NCBI RefSeq assembly: GCF_000286835.2
Contig: NZ_AJYD02000038.1
Coordinates: 1,226,417-1,290,416 of the forward strand
DNA length: 64,000 nt
Direction of reading: 5' to 3'
Source of the DNA: Enterovibrio norvegicus FF-33
GTDB taxonomy: Bacteria > Pseudomonadota > Gammaproteobacteria > Enterobacterales > Vibrionaceae
Position numbers and translations under genes: made by a program. The notes under the pieces are model-generated. The model searched no databases. It saw only the letters and a list, made by a program, of their open reading frames with translations, and was not told where the DNA came from. This document shows positions 47,488 through 57,335 of the stretch, piece after piece. Numbering within the stretch: position 1 is the first letter of the stretch; each line of letters opens with the position of its first letter.

Positions 47488-48630
47488 TCACTTCATCGTT
47501 TGAATGGGTAGGGCTTTTCCGTTTTCAATTTTTGTTAGGTAAACGTCGTCTAGACCCTGTCGGTCAGACTTGCCGAAGTTTATTTTCAGCCCGCCAAAGT
47601 CCTTATTCTTCATACCTTCCATGGCACTGATAAAGCGCTCTCGCGTTAAGTGCTGGCCCGACTGATCAAGAGCATCAACGATGACCATGGCATTCAAGTA
47701 ACCTTCCAATTGCGTGTAGTAAGGGCTGTCGACGCCGTAGTTATTCATGTCGGCTTTGAAATCAGAGATAATTTTGAGCTTACTTTGATCGGGGTTTGGC
47801 ATCACTTGCGAGATATAGCTTCCATCCCCCGCAGAGCCCAGTTCAGCGATCAGTTTCTTCGTGCCAACAAAGGAGATGTTAGCGAACTTGGGATAAAAGC
47901 CTTTGTCATGGGACATCTTGATAAACGCACCACAGGCTTTGTAAGCGCCCACCATAATGACGGCATCAGGCTTCTTAGCCATGATGTTGTTTAGCCCTTT
48001 TTCAACGTCGAGTGTATTGCGTTTATATTTGCCCTCGGCGTGTATTTTGAGACCTCGTTGTCGAAGCGCTCTTTGTACACCCGCTTTACCTGCTGCACCG
48101 TAACCATCATCTTGGATAAATACCGCGATCTTCTTATAACCGAGGTCGTTGATGAAATGATCAACCAACTTTTTGGTTTCATTGAAGTAACTGGCTCGAA
48201 TATTAAAGATGTTTTTGTTGGCTGGATTACGCAAAAATTCTGCACCTGTGAAAGCGCCAACATAAGGAATTTTCGCGCGATTCACTTCGGGAACGACAGC
48301 TTTCGAGGTGGGAGTGCCGACAAAGCTAACAAGGGCAAAGACCTTGTCTGTGTAGATGAGTCTTTTGGCGTTCTTTGCGGCGCGGTCGGGTTCATAGCCA
48401 TCGTCGAGTGAAACGACGTTGATCTTGCGACCGTGAATACCGCCTTGCTGGTTAATCTTTTCGAAGTAGGCAAGTGTGCCCGCTTTGACACCGCTACCTA
48501 GCCCAGAAGCCGGCCCAGAAAGGGCATTGCTCATGCCTAACGTGATTGTATTTTCTGATACGCCAATTTCGGCGGCAGCAGTTGTGGAAAACAGCCAAAG
48601 AAACACGATAGTGCAATGCAAGCCTTTCAT
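47488..48630 (-). CDS. Periplasmic binding protein, Leu/Ile/Val-type (receptor partner)
   Basis: The 380-residue protein has a Sec signal ([14 protein letters not shown]) and a type I periplasmic binding fold: [43 protein letters not shown] and [14 protein letters not shown]. Such proteins bind amino acids, amides or urea. No ABC permease or ATPase gene is present, and the gene is co-transcribed with a receptor, so it probably serves sensing. The start at 48630 gives the signal peptide; the longer frame to 48693 does not. Confidence 0.85.
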   Translation of the reverse strand: MKGLHCTIVFLWLFSTTAAAEIGVSENTITLGMSNALSGPASGLGSGVKAGTLAYFEKINQQGGIHGRKINVVSLDDGYEPDRAAKNAKRLIYTDKVFALVSFVGTPTSKAVVPEVNRAKIPYVGAFTGAEFLRNPANKNIFNIRASYFNETKKLVDHFINDLGYKKIAVFIQDDGYGAAGKAGVQRALRQRGLKIHAEGKYKRNTLDVEKGLNNIMAKKPDAVIMVGAYKACGAFIKMSHDKGFYPKFANISFVGTKKLIAELGSAGDGSYISQVMPNPDQSKLKIISDFKADMNNYGVDSPYYTQLEGYLNAMVIVDALDQSGQHLTRERFISAMEGMKNKDFGGLKINFGKSDRQGLDDVYLTKIENGKALPIQTMK

Positions 48631-48756
48631 TAGTAACGCCTCAGTGAATAACAGGGTTATCAATGAGTATAGAAAAGAATCCAGATGTCTCATTATTGAT
48701 TCACACTTAGAAGCCCTAAGTGATACCTCTTTTAAGAGTTACCCCCTTTGTTGACG

Positions 48757-49872
48757 TTAACCGCGCGCCATTGTCTTGGTGGTGAACAAAGGCACCAGTA
48801 CCATCCCTAAAAAACCGACTGCCAGCGCCCAAAGCTGAGCAAGGTGTCCAGACTGACTTTGTATCGTAGCGCCCATTTGGTTGAGCTGAATGGTGGCTTG
48901 AATGGCAGGCGTTGACGGTGACAGTTGTGCCAACATGTTTAGCCATTCGGGTAATGCGCTTGTCGGCCACACGAAACCTGAAGTAAACAGCAGTGGCATG
49001 GAACTGAGCAATACAACCAGTGTGATCATTTCAGGGCGTTTTATGACTTTCCCCAACAAGGTTCCACAGCCGATGGTTGCCAGTAAAAATGGCAGCATCA
49101 CTATCGCGAGTTGTAACGGCAGCGCAAGACGATTCACACCGTTGATGTCGAGACTTGCGCCGAGGTAGTACATGGTCATGACGCTGTATATCGCCACCAA
49201 TATGGTGGTCCGAGCGATGAAGCGTCGTCGGCTCGTTTTCGTTTCTCCACAGCCTAATAGGCCTGATGCTATCAGCAATGTTTGCTGCAAAATCAGGATA
49301 AATACGCCGGGTACTACGTAATTGCCGTAACCCATTGTTGGGTTGAAAACAGGCACCAGATTGAGTGAAAACGGAGAATTTTGCTTGGACGCTAGCGACA
49401 GTGGCACATCGTTCATCATCGCTTTGGTGGTTTTAACCTTTGCGCCCAACGTACTGCCTGCGGCTATCACGCCTTCCGCGATAGTGCCGTAAGTGAGGAA
49501 GAACGACGCATCGCCACCGACGGCGACTACCGGACTTTTTCCGAGCAATAAATCACGATAGAAGTATTCAGGCACGCTGATCACGCCTTCAATTTCGGCA
49601 TTCGCAATATGGATTCCCGCCTGATTTTCGCTGCTGAGTTGTGACACCACTTTTAGCTGTGGTGTGGCATCGAGCATGCGGATAAAGACTCGGCTCTGCT
49701 GGCTTTCGTCGTGATCGACCACCGCCACGCGCAGTTCTCTCGGCAATTGGTTGGCGTAAGGCAGTGGGTACAAGAGTGAGTAAATCACAATGCCACCAAA
49801 TACTGTGAAGACCACAGCAGGGTTTGAGAACAGCTTTTTCAGTTCAACAACAAACGATGTGCGCCAATTCAT
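48757..49872 (-). CDS. ABC-2 type permease (second of pair)
   Basis: The 371-residue protein has an N-terminal span (VVFTVFGGIVIYSLLYPL), a periplasmic loop (LRVAVVDHDESQQSRVFIRM) and five C-terminal spans. This is the YhhJ/YbhR-like layout. ATG 49872 overlaps the preceding gene's stop (ATGA). No ATPase is encoded in this operon. It ends the four-gene exporter unit. Confidence 0.85.
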   Translation of the reverse strand: MNWRTSFVVELKKLFSNPAVVFTVFGGIVIYSLLYPLPYANQLPRELRVAVVDHDESQQSRVFIRMLDATPQLKVVSQLSSENQAGIHIANAEIEGVISVPEYFYRDLLLGKSPVVAVGGDASFFLTYGTIAEGVIAAGSTLGAKVKTTKAMMNDVPLSLASKQNSPFSLNLVPVFNPTMGYGNYVVPGVFILILQQTLLIASGLLGCGETKTSRRRFIARTTILVAIYSVMTMYYLGASLDINGVNRLALPLQLAIVMLPFLLATIGCGTLLGKVIKRPEMITLVVLLSSMPLLFTSGFVWPTSALPEWLNMLAQLSPSTPAIQATIQLNQMGATIQSQSGHLAQLWALAVGFLGMVLVPLFTTKTMARG

Positions 49873-51053
49873 GATGCGATCTCCTGTTGTGTGCCGTTGA
49901 CGCCGTTGTTTGCGTTTTTCATACGTTTGACTTTTAACACGACTATCGGCCAAATAATCCCAAATGCGGCGAGTGCGCAAAGCGATGGCATAGCTTGTTG
50001 TAAGGTTGCGCCATAATTGAACTGTCCGATCTGTGCCGTGATGTAGTGGCTCACGGGCAACAAAGCGCGCCAACACTGGGCAAGAAAGGGCATGTCGCTG
50101 GCAGGGAAACTCACCCCCATAAACGCAAATGCAGGGGCGGTGAAACCGGCGACCAAACTCATGGCGCGTGTTGCGTCACGTGTACCGACGTAAAGCAGCA
50201 TGCCAACGGCAAGTCCTGCTAGAACCATCAACCCTTGCGCCGCAAACACGATCTGCCAACTGCCGTTCATTGGCCAGCCCAGTAAGAAGTGCATGGCGAT
50301 GGCGAACCCTATCCCCAATAGCCAAAGCGGGATGAGTAAACCCACTACTTTTGCCGCTAACGGTTTAGCAATAGAAGAGGAAAAGGCGGTTTCAAGTGTG
50401 CGATTTTTGTCGGTTAACGCCATTGATAGCATTCCACAGGCCACAATGGTGATTTGCCAAAGGGCAGGGATAATCGCTGATACTAGAAACTGTGCGTAAT
50501 TCGTACCGTTATTAAACAGAGGGACAAGTTGGAAGCGGATGGGCACCGATTGCGCGGCGGCTTGCGCGGCGACAGTCGTGCCGTGCAGCATTTTACCTTT
50601 AGCTTCAACAGTAGCGGCAAACGTGCCTTGGCTTTGGCCGATGGCGGCGCTGACTAACTTACCAATCAAAATGTATTGGCTGTTATAGAACGCGGTCACA
50701 TCTGGGCTTTCGCCTCGCAGCGTGTCTTTCTCAAATCCTTGCGGAATGATAACCGTGGCAAATGTTTCAGCACTGTTGAGCGCATCGGAGGCTTGTTCCA
50801 CATCGCTGAAAGCTTGGGTTTCAAGGGTTGGGCTGGCGTTGTAATAGCGAACTAGCCCGCGAGACAGGCTGCTGTTATCCAAATCCACCACACCGACAGG
50901 TAAATCTCGGCCTGTGCCGGAAGAGAATATCGCCCACACCAGCACAAACAGCGCCAAGGGCAAACCACACAGCAGTGCAGTCAACCAGCGGTCAGACAGC
51001 GTAGAACGCCATTCTTGCCAGAGTAAGGAAAAGAACGAAGGGCTGTTCATCAT
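49869..51053 (-). CDS. ABC-2 type permease (first of pair)
   Basis: The 394-residue protein has one N-terminal span (ALLCGLPLALFVLVWAIFSS), a periplasmic domain (LPVGVVDLDNSSLSRGLVRY) and five C-terminal spans, like YbhS/YhhJ. It would form a heterodimer with the following permease. It starts 3 bp after the adaptor gene. An ATPase from elsewhere, or a proton-driven mechanism, must power it. Confidence 0.85.
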   Translation of the reverse strand: MMNSPSFFSLLWQEWRSTLSDRWLTALLCGLPLALFVLVWAIFSSGTGRDLPVGVVDLDNSSLSRGLVRYYNASPTLETQAFSDVEQASDALNSAETFATVIIPQGFEKDTLRGESPDVTAFYNSQYILIGKLVSAAIGQSQGTFAATVEAKGKMLHGTTVAAQAAAQSVPIRFQLVPLFNNGTNYAQFLVSAIIPALWQITIVACGMLSMALTDKNRTLETAFSSSIAKPLAAKVVGLLIPLWLLGIGFAIAMHFLLGWPMNGSWQIVFAAQGLMVLAGLAVGMLLYVGTRDATRAMSLVAGFTAPAFAFMGVSFPASDMPFLAQCWRALLPVSHYITAQIGQFNYGATLQQAMPSLCALAAFGIIWPIVVLKVKRMKNANNGVNGTQQEIAS

Positions 51054-51055
51054 GA

Positions 51056-52048
51056 TCAGCCTTGCGCGTCGTTTTCAGTCACCAACACACTCATGCCTGC
51101 ACGAAGGCCATCAATGGCTTTAACAGGGCGTGCTTCGACTTCGAATGTGCGCATGTCATAACCTTGCTGACTGTTGGTTGCTCGCCAAGTGGCGAAATCA
51201 CCCATCGGCGCAACATGTGTCACTTCGAATGCATAGGCTTGGTCGCTAAGTGAAGGGATCGAAGCGTTAAACACCGCACCCTTTTTGAACTGGTTCAGCT
51301 TGTCTTCGCGAATGTTGAATACCGCCCATGCGTCTTGCATGTCGATCACGGTGACCACTGGGAAGCCTTGTGGTGAAAGCTCGCCCGGTTGCAGCAGAAT
51401 TTGGCTCACTTCACCTTGATACCAACTGTGGATCTTGGTGTCTTTGGCATAGGCTTCGACTTCTGCAACAGCGCCTGCAGCCATGCGGACTTGTTCTTGT
51501 GCAGCACGCTTGGTTTCAGAACGTGCGCCTTCTTTTGCCATATTATACATCTGGCGAGCGGCATTTTCGGTGTATTTCGATGCCTGCCATTGGGTAAAGG
51601 CTTCATCGCGTTTTTGTTCGGCGGTGACACCTTCACGGTAAAGTGCGTCAACGCGTTGGAAGGTTTTCTCGGCAAGCTGAGCCCCGGCTCGTGCTTTCTG
51701 CCATTGATCACGTGCGGCATTGATTTCTTGTGAGCGTGCGCCGCTTTCGGCTTGCTCTGCCATCGCGCCTGCGGCTTCTTCACCGGCTTTCGCTTGCTCT
51801 AGTTTGGCGTCGATTTCTGGACTAAACAGGGTGAATATCAAATCGCCTTTTTCGACTTGCTGGCCTTTGCGGACAAGCACTTCGTCAATACGTCCCGCTA
51901 CTTTGGATGACACTGTGTATTGCTGCGCTTCAATTTGACCTTGAAAGCGTTCAGGTTGCGGTTGGTATGCCTGATAAAAACTGTATCCCACCCATCCAAT
52001 CAAAGCAGCGGCTGGAACAGCCATAAATGCGGATTTCAATTTACTCAT
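51056..52048 (-). CDS. HlyD-family periplasmic adaptor
   Basis: The 330-residue adaptor has an N-terminal anchor (SAFMAVPAAALIGWVGYSFY), a lipoyl-like half (VAGRIDEVLVRKGQQVEKGD), a long Ala/Glu/Gln-rich coiled hairpin (about residues 80-190) and a beta-barrel part. It links the two permeases to the outer-membrane channel encoded 6 bp upstream. Similar proteins serve drug and lipid efflux. Confidence 0.9.
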   Translation of the reverse strand: MSKLKSAFMAVPAAALIGWVGYSFYQAYQPQPERFQGQIEAQQYTVSSKVAGRIDEVLVRKGQQVEKGDLIFTLFSPEIDAKLEQAKAGEEAAGAMAEQAESGARSQEINAARDQWQKARAGAQLAEKTFQRVDALYREGVTAEQKRDEAFTQWQASKYTENAARQMYNMAKEGARSETKRAAQEQVRMAAGAVAEVEAYAKDTKIHSWYQGEVSQILLQPGELSPQGFPVVTVIDMQDAWAVFNIREDKLNQFKKGAVFNASIPSLSDQAYAFEVTHVAPMGDFATWRATNSQQGYDMRTFEVEARPVKAIDGLRAGMSVLVTENDAQG

Positions 52049-52054
52049 GATGGA

Positions 52055-53506
52055 TTATCCCTGTTGTGTTGGAAGAGAGTGGGTAAAGGCGGCAGCTTGA
52101 AAATCGGGGAAACGGTTCATTTCCCCGCTAACAGCCAGCAAGCGAGAGAGCGACAAGACGTATTGGTAAGACGCTGCAAGTTGTTGTGTTTTGATATTGG
52201 CGAGATACAGCTCGGCATCAACCACATCTAGCGAGGTTGAAAGCCCTTGTACAAAGGCTTTTTCACGCAGGCGAAGGTTTTCATCTGCCAGTGAAATACT
52301 CGATGACAAGCCTTGGTATTCTTCTAGGGCTTGGTTGGCTTCACGCCATGTTTTTTCTACTAACAGCGAGAGATCTTGCTCTGCCTGAGCACGCAAGTAG
52401 TTCACTTGAAGGGCAGTGCTGTGGGCAGCTTTGAGTTTGTCTGAGCGGCCGCCGTTATCAATCAGCGGAATGCTCACGCCTACGCCAACTGCCCAATCTG
52501 GTGCCAGTTCTGCGGTGAGCGAGTCGCCTTCATACAGGTTGTAATTACCGTATAAATAAACCTGCGGATAGTATTTACCTTTCTCCATATCAACAAGGCC
52601 ATCCGCCTGATTGCGCTTGGCGTCCAGCACTTTTAAGCCTGGGTAGCCTGCGAGGGTTTTTTGCAAGAAAGGTGACATAGCCGGCGCTTGGGTTTGCGTA
52701 AACAAGGCACTGGAGGGAGAAACATCGCCTGTGCTTTTCACCAAGGTTCTTAATGCTGCTTGGGCAATTTCCAAATCACGTTCTGCTTTTTTGCGCTCGG
52801 TTTTGGCTTTGTCGTACGCAACTTCTGCTTGCAAGCGTTCAACGCGAGCAATCTGACCTTGCGCTTCGAGCTTCTTGGCATGATCGAAATGCTTCGCCAG
52901 CCCTTGTTCGACCTCTGCGCGAGTCTGCAAGACTTGTTCTGCCAACACGGTTGCGAAATACACCTTGGCCAAATCTTCAAACTTGGCCTGTTGCTCCATT
53001 TGCATCAAATACGTCGCTTCGTCGCGTTGCGCATTGGCAATGTCTTCCGCCGCGAGAATGCGTCCGCCAGTGAAAATAGGCCAAATAGCGCGAATCGAGC
53101 TGGTGTAAATGTCCCGATCTGCCAACGTTGTGGTGAGTAAGTTGTCGATATTACTGACTAAGCCACCCACACCCAATGACCCAGCCAATTGGCCGAGTGC
53201 TTGACCACCGTTCATGTGTTCAGCAAGTTGAGAGGGTTTGAGTTCTACGTTTTGATCAAGACGCGTGTAGTTGCCACTTAGCGAAACGCTCGGCAGATGG
53301 TGAGCGGACGCAGCGTTGCGCATGTGCTCGGCGCGTTGCACGTTTGCGCGTTGTGCGGCAATACCATCGTTGCGTTCTTGAACCGCTTGCCATGCCTGTT
53401 CAAAAGACAGGGTCTCCGCATAAGAAAATGTGGAACACAGCATGAGAGTAACGCCGAGTGTTAGTAGACGTGAAAATGGCGTAAACGACGTTTTTCTGAT
53501 CAACAT
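52055..53506 (-). CDS. TolC-like outer-membrane factor
   Basis: The 483-residue protein has a signal peptide (LLTLGVTLMLCSTFSYA) and two TolC-type repeats starting SFEQAWQAVQERNDGIAAQR and KTLAGYPGLKVLDAKRNQAD, rich in Ala, Gln and Glu. It forms the trimeric outer-membrane duct. It is the first gene of the operon, behind a perfect inverted repeat at 53539-53556. It could also serve the MacAB-like system at 11.5-14.5 kb, which lacks its own duct. Confidence 0.9.
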   Translation of the reverse strand: MLIRKTSFTPFSRLLTLGVTLMLCSTFSYAETLSFEQAWQAVQERNDGIAAQRANVQRAEHMRNAASAHHLPSVSLSGNYTRLDQNVELKPSQLAEHMNGGQALGQLAGSLGVGGLVSNIDNLLTTTLADRDIYTSSIRAIWPIFTGGRILAAEDIANAQRDEATYLMQMEQQAKFEDLAKVYFATVLAEQVLQTRAEVEQGLAKHFDHAKKLEAQGQIARVERLQAEVAYDKAKTERKKAERDLEIAQAALRTLVKSTGDVSPSSALFTQTQAPAMSPFLQKTLAGYPGLKVLDAKRNQADGLVDMEKGKYYPQVYLYGNYNLYEGDSLTAELAPDWAVGVGVSIPLIDNGGRSDKLKAAHSTALQVNYLRAQAEQDLSLLVEKTWREANQALEEYQGLSSSISLADENLRLREKAFVQGLSTSLDVVDAELYLANIKTQQLAASYQYVLSLSRLLAVSGEMNRFPDFQAAAFTHSLPTQQG

Positions 53507-53538
53507 AAAACTTACCGTTTGGGAAAGAGAAATACAGT

Positions 53539-53556
53539 TTAGAGTTTATACTCTAA
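53539..53556. promoter_or_regulatory. Perfect 7-bp inverted repeat at the exporter promoter
   Basis: TTAGAGT and ACTCTAA flank TTAT, 33 bp upstream of the outer-membrane factor start. Its AT-rich palindromic form suits a dimeric repressor. The rest of the 411-bp gap to the MFS gene holds no gene I can support. Confidence 0.5.
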
Positions 53557-53917
53557 TTTTTCCAGCGGTAACTGTTATTGGAAGAAAGATCAGGCGGATA
53601 AGATCGACAAATTGTGTTGATTTTGCTTTTCCAACTTGTAGACTTCTCCCTCTCTCATTGTAAGCGACCATTCAAACGCCTCTTTTGAGCGACAGAGTCA
53701 CGATCGTCAGGTTACGCTGTGGGGATCTCGTGCTTTCTGCGACATTCTTCGAGCTGGACTCAACGTTAACTCCTTCGCCGACAGTGAGCATTTTCCTTGT
53801 CGTTATGCTCTGTGCTTGGGCAACATTGTTAACATGCTTTTCGCGTCTCGGATCCCTTGTATTTAAGTTCGTAAAGGGAACTCGATTTTGGCGCATGTAT
53901 TTCTAGGGGTAGTCATG

Positions 53918-55135
53918 CCAACCAATACGTTAAGTGAGCGCACAATACGCTTTCTTATCTTGATGATTTTTCTCGCAGCAGCGATGGAAACTGACATCTA
54001 TCTTCCGGCGTTTCCAGACATGATGGTGGCATTCGACACCAATGAAACGATGATTCAGCGGGTCTTAAGTTTTAACTTTCTGGGTATCTGTTTAGCGTCA
54101 CTGATCTATGGGCCTCTTTCAGATGCGATCGGCCGTCGCAGCGTGCTCAACGTCGGTTATGCCTTGTTTATTCTGGGCAGCATTGGCTGTGTGTTTTCCA
54201 CTGACATCAACGTATTGATTTTTTGGCGCTTCGTTCAAGGCTTCGGCAGTGCAGCATGCATGATTATTGGTGCGGCTATGGTGTTCGATTTATACAAAGC
54301 CGAAAAAGCCACAGAGATTGTGTCTGATCTGAACAGTTTGGTCGTGAGTATCATTGCGTTCGCGCCAATGTTAGGTGGCTGGATTAACTATCAGTTCGGG
54401 TACACCTATAACTTTGTGTTTATTGCTGCATTGACCATCGTCACTGGCCTGATTTGCTTTATACAATTGCCAGAATCACTGCCTGTAGAAAAACGAAAGC
54501 CGCTGTCCATTAAGGGCATTGGTAGTGACTACGTGACAGTACTGAAAAACGGCGAGTTCTGGGCAAACACGTTGATCACCACCGCCATATTTTCTGGCTA
54601 CATGGTGTTCATTTCTAATATGCCCCTGATTTTTGTAAATCACCTGGGTATCGACAGTGCAGTGTTTCCTTTTTATCAAGTGAGCTTGTTGGTGGCATTC
54701 GTGATTGCGAGTATCAATAACGGCCGTTTGATCAAATGGTTTGGCGTGAATAGCCTGCGTCGATATGGTTTTCTTACCATTGTATTGATGACGTTGGCCA
54801 TGTTTGTGTTACCGACAAGTTGGCAGCAGCTTCCGTTGCTGATCACCTCACTCATGGTGCTTTACTCCTTGGGCGCGGGTGTGTGTATTGGTATTTTCTT
54901 TGCGCGCTCAATGGAAGCCGTACCGAATCAAACGGGTGTGAGTGCCTCTTTAGTCACAGCGATTCGTTTAGCATTGGTAGCCTTGGTCATAGACATTAGT
55001 GGTGCGATGTTCGATGGCACGATGACGTCTGTTATCAACTTAATCAGTGGGTGCATCTTGCTGAGTGTGTTCATTTATCTTGGTGATAATCTTCGAGCTA
55101 AGCGACACAAGAAAACGGCTAGCCTCAAAGTTTGA
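53918..55135 (+). CDS. MFS transporter, Bcr/CflA-like
   Basis: The 405-residue protein has twelve spans and the MFS loop GPLSDAIGRRSVL, and begins FLILMIFLAAAMETDIYLPAFPDMM, the Bcr/CflA drug:proton antiporter hallmark around motif D1. The start MPTNTLSERT at 53918 is preferred over upstream in-frame codons. It is a single gene ending at a strong terminator. The exported compound is unknown. Confidence 0.87.
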   Translation, partial: PTNTLSERTIRFLILMIFLAAAMETDIYLPAFPDMMVAFDTNETMIQRVLSFNFLGICLASLIYGPLSDAIGRRSVLNVGYALFILGSIGCVFSTDINVLIFWRFVQGFGSAACMIIGAAMVFDLYKAEKATEIVSDLNSLVVSIIAFAPMLGGWINYQFGYTYNFVFIAALTIVTGLICFIQLPESLPVEKRKPLSIKGIGSDYVTVLKNGEFWANTLITTAIFSGYMVFISNMPLIFVNHLGIDSAVFPFYQVSLLVAFVIASINNGRLIKWFGVNSLRRYGFLTIVLMTLAMFVLPTSWQQLPLLITSLMVLYSLGAGVCIGIFFARSMEAVPNQTGVSASLVTAIRLALVALVIDISGAMFDGTMTSVINLISGCILLSVFIYLGDNLRAKRHKKTASLKV

Positions 55136-55167
55136 TGGTCTAGCCGTAGATGTCCAATAGCGAACAG

Positions 55168-55195
55168 AGCCTGCATATGATGCAGGCTTTTTTTT
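55168..55195. terminator. Rho-independent terminator of the MFS gene
   Basis: AGCCTGCAT pairs with ATGCAGGCT around ATG and runs into eight T residues. It ends the MFS transcript; the minus strand lacks an equal U-run. Confidence 0.9.
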
Positions 55196-55217
55196 GCCGG
55201 CGTATTAGTGAGCATAT

Positions 55218-56099
55218 TTAGGTTGCTTGGGTGTAGTCGTGCAATGCACTTTCGATGGCATCAATCGCCATTTTTACGCCAATAGGCACAGTGCCGTGGA
55301 ATGGGTGAATGGCATAGACGTTTACCCGTGGCATCTGAAAATCGGGTAACACGGCTTTCAGTTTTGGGTTTGTGGAAACAGTGAAGTTGGGCAAAATCCC
55401 CAGGCCATAGCCAGACTCAATCAGAACGAGTGTCGTTTGCATCGCGTTTGTTCTATGTTTCGGCGAAAACGTTAATGATCGGGTTTCATTAGTTAACGGA
55501 TTATAGAGTGCATGGGATACCGTTTTAGGCTGCCATTGATGGGCAATATAAGGCGCATCGTCCTCGGTGAATTCTCTGTTTTTAGCGCAACACAGCACAT
55601 CTCTAAACTTACCAATTCGGCGTTGCTTGTTATCACTATGCTCCGATCTTCCCGCCCGAATCGCGAGATCTATATGGTTTTCCATTAAGTCGAGCTGATT
55701 GTCGTCATTGATTAAATTGAATGCAACGTCAGGATAATCTGTAAAGGCTTCCAACAAGGCAGGCACGACCAATGTTGTCATTAAGGCATTCGGTGCAGTT
55801 AGGGTGATTATGCCTTTGGGAATCGTCTGCTGAACCTTCATCTCATCCCATGCCTGTTCAGTGACACGATGCATTTCACAACAATACTGGTAAAACTGCA
55901 TACCTGCTTGAGTGAGCGATTGTCGGCGAGTTGTACGTGTGAGTAACGTTGTGTCGAGGTCTGATTCGAGTTGCTTTAGCGCCTGACTGACCACGGATTT
56001 TGAGGTGTCTAACTTGTCTGCGGCATTGGTGATTGAACCCGTTTCTACCACATGCATAAACAAGGTCATTTGTTTAAGTCTATTCATCTGCTTTTGCAT
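55218..56099 (-). CDS. LysR family transcriptional regulator
   Basis: The 293-residue protein has the LysR helix-turn-helix (VVETGSITNAADKLDTSKSVVSQALKQLE) quoted here by its core AADKLDTSKSVVSQALKQLE, and a substrate-binding domain with GLGILPNFTV. It is divergent from the SnoaL-like gene 107 bp away and probably controls it. The effector is unknown. Confidence 0.9.
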   Translation of the reverse strand: MQKQMNRLKQMTLFMHVVETGSITNAADKLDTSKSVVSQALKQLESDLDTTLLTRTTRRQSLTQAGMQFYQYCCEMHRVTEQAWDEMKVQQTIPKGIITLTAPNALMTTLVVPALLEAFTDYPDVAFNLINDDNQLDLMENHIDLAIRAGRSEHSDNKQRRIGKFRDVLCCAKNREFTEDDAPYIAHQWQPKTVSHALYNPLTNETRSLTFSPKHRTNAMQTTLVLIESGYGLGILPNFTVSTNPKLKAVLPDFQMPRVNVYAIHPFHGTVPIGVKMAIDAIESALHDYTQAT

Positions 56100-56206
56100 A
56101 TTGTTACACTCACAAGAACAATGTGTTTTTTTTATTGTGTATATCTAATCTAATCCTGTTTCTACACTATGTCCTTAAATATCTCTAAGACAGAGCGAAA
56201 CAAATA

Positions 56207-56584
56207 ATGAATCAAGACGTACTTATTCCATATAACGAGGGGATCAAAGCGTGGCAAGATGCCTTCAACAATCGAGATGCAGCAGGCTGTGCCGCGCAGT
56301 ATGCAGACCACACTACCTTGATGGTCGCGCGTCCCTTTGGCGAATTTACAGGTCGTGAAGACATCCAAGCGTTTTGGCAGCAAATCATGGATCAAGGTTT
56401 TGCTGATGTTGATTACACCAATGTGAAGTGGGAACCAGCAGAAGATGATGATGGCTTCATTTTAAGTGCGGATTGGACCATGAATAAAGCCTTTGGTGTG
56501 GTTCACCATGAGCATTGGAAAATCCAAGAAGACGGTAAAGCGCGCTTAGTGTTTGATGAATTCGAAGTGCAAGGCGAGCGTTAA
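56207..56584 (+). CDS. SnoaL-like/NTF2-fold protein
   Basis: The 125-residue protein has the cone-shaped NTF2-like pattern: IKAWQDAFNNRDAAGCAAQYADHTTLM, GREDIQAFWQQIMDQGFADV and a final beta sheet. This fold covers ketosteroid isomerases, SnoaL cyclases and DUF4440 proteins. The catalytic role is unclear. It is divergent from the LysR gene. Confidence 0.8.
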   Translation: MNQDVLIPYNEGIKAWQDAFNNRDAAGCAAQYADHTTLMVARPFGEFTGREDIQAFWQQIMDQGFADVDYTNVKWEPAEDDDGFILSADWTMNKAFGVVHHEHWKIQEDGKARLVFDEFEVQGER

Positions 56585-56607
56585 TCTCGGCTTTTAACCC
56601 ATCAATA

Positions 56608-56633
56608 AACGCGGAGGCCATGGCATCCGCGTT
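56608..56633. terminator. Palindromic hairpin between convergent genes
   Basis: AACGCGGA, with inner GCCATGGC, pairs back to TCCGCGTT. It lies between the SnoaL-like gene and the pseudouridine synthase gene and is followed by GTTGTCTT, a weak U-rich tail. Confidence 0.6.
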
Positions 56634-56648
56634 GTTGTCTTAGGCTTA

Positions 56649-57335
56649 TTATCTGAACGAAGCGATTTCTTCATCGCTGAGATATCGCCACTCTCCTGCA
56701 TCAACATCGAGCAGCACCTCACCAATGCGATCTCGGTGCAATGTGACTACACGGTTGCCAACCGCAGAAAACATGCGCTTAACTTGATGGAACTTACCTT
56801 CTGTAATCGTCAGTAAGACGTCTTGCGGGCTTAGCACATCGAGTTTGGCTGGCAGAGTGGGTTTGCTCTCTCCTTGTAGCATAATGCCCTGCTTGAATTG
56901 CTCTGCTTCGTCACCGCGAATAGGGCGAGAAAGCCCCACACGATAGACTTTTTCGCAGTGTTGGGTTGGCGTGGTGATATTGAACGACCAATGACCATCA
57001 TCCGTGATCAATACAAGCCCCGTTGTGTCCGCATCTAATCGCCCTGCGATGTGTAATTCTTCACTATGCTCGATGTTTGTGATGGAAAATAGTGACGGGT
57101 AGGCCTCATCAATATTCGAGCAAATGGTTCCTGCGGTTTTGTGCATGAGGATATAGCGAAAAGGGCGTGGTGATAATCGTTTTCCCTGTAACGTGACCGT
57201 GTTGTTTTCATGTACCTGTGTTGACTCGTAAGTCACGATTACTTCGTTTACCGTTACCGCACCGTTTTGAATGTGTTGGATGGCATCTGTACGGGTTAAC
57301 GCAGTGCTTTTACAAACGAATTTATCAAGGCGCAT
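56649..57335 (-). CDS. RsuA-family pseudouridine synthase
   Basis: The 228-residue protein has an S4 domain at the start (MRLDKFVCKSTALTRTDAIQ) and the catalytic motif AGRLDADTTGLVLITDDG with the active-site aspartate, ending in KFHQVKRMFSAVGNRV. This is the RsuA/RluE/RluF branch, which modifies uridines in 16S or 23S rRNA. The exact target cannot be told. ATG 57335 gives the proper S4 start; the frame is open to 57371. Confidence 0.88.
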   Translation of the reverse strand: MRLDKFVCKSTALTRTDAIQHIQNGAVTVNEVIVTYESTQVHENNTVTLQGKRLSPRPFRYILMHKTAGTICSNIDEAYPSLFSITNIEHSEELHIAGRLDADTTGLVLITDDGHWSFNITTPTQHCEKVYRVGLSRPIRGDEAEQFKQGIMLQGESKPTLPAKLDVLSPQDVLLTITEGKFHQVKRMFSAVGNRVVTLHRDRIGEVLLDVDAGEWRYLSDEEIASFR

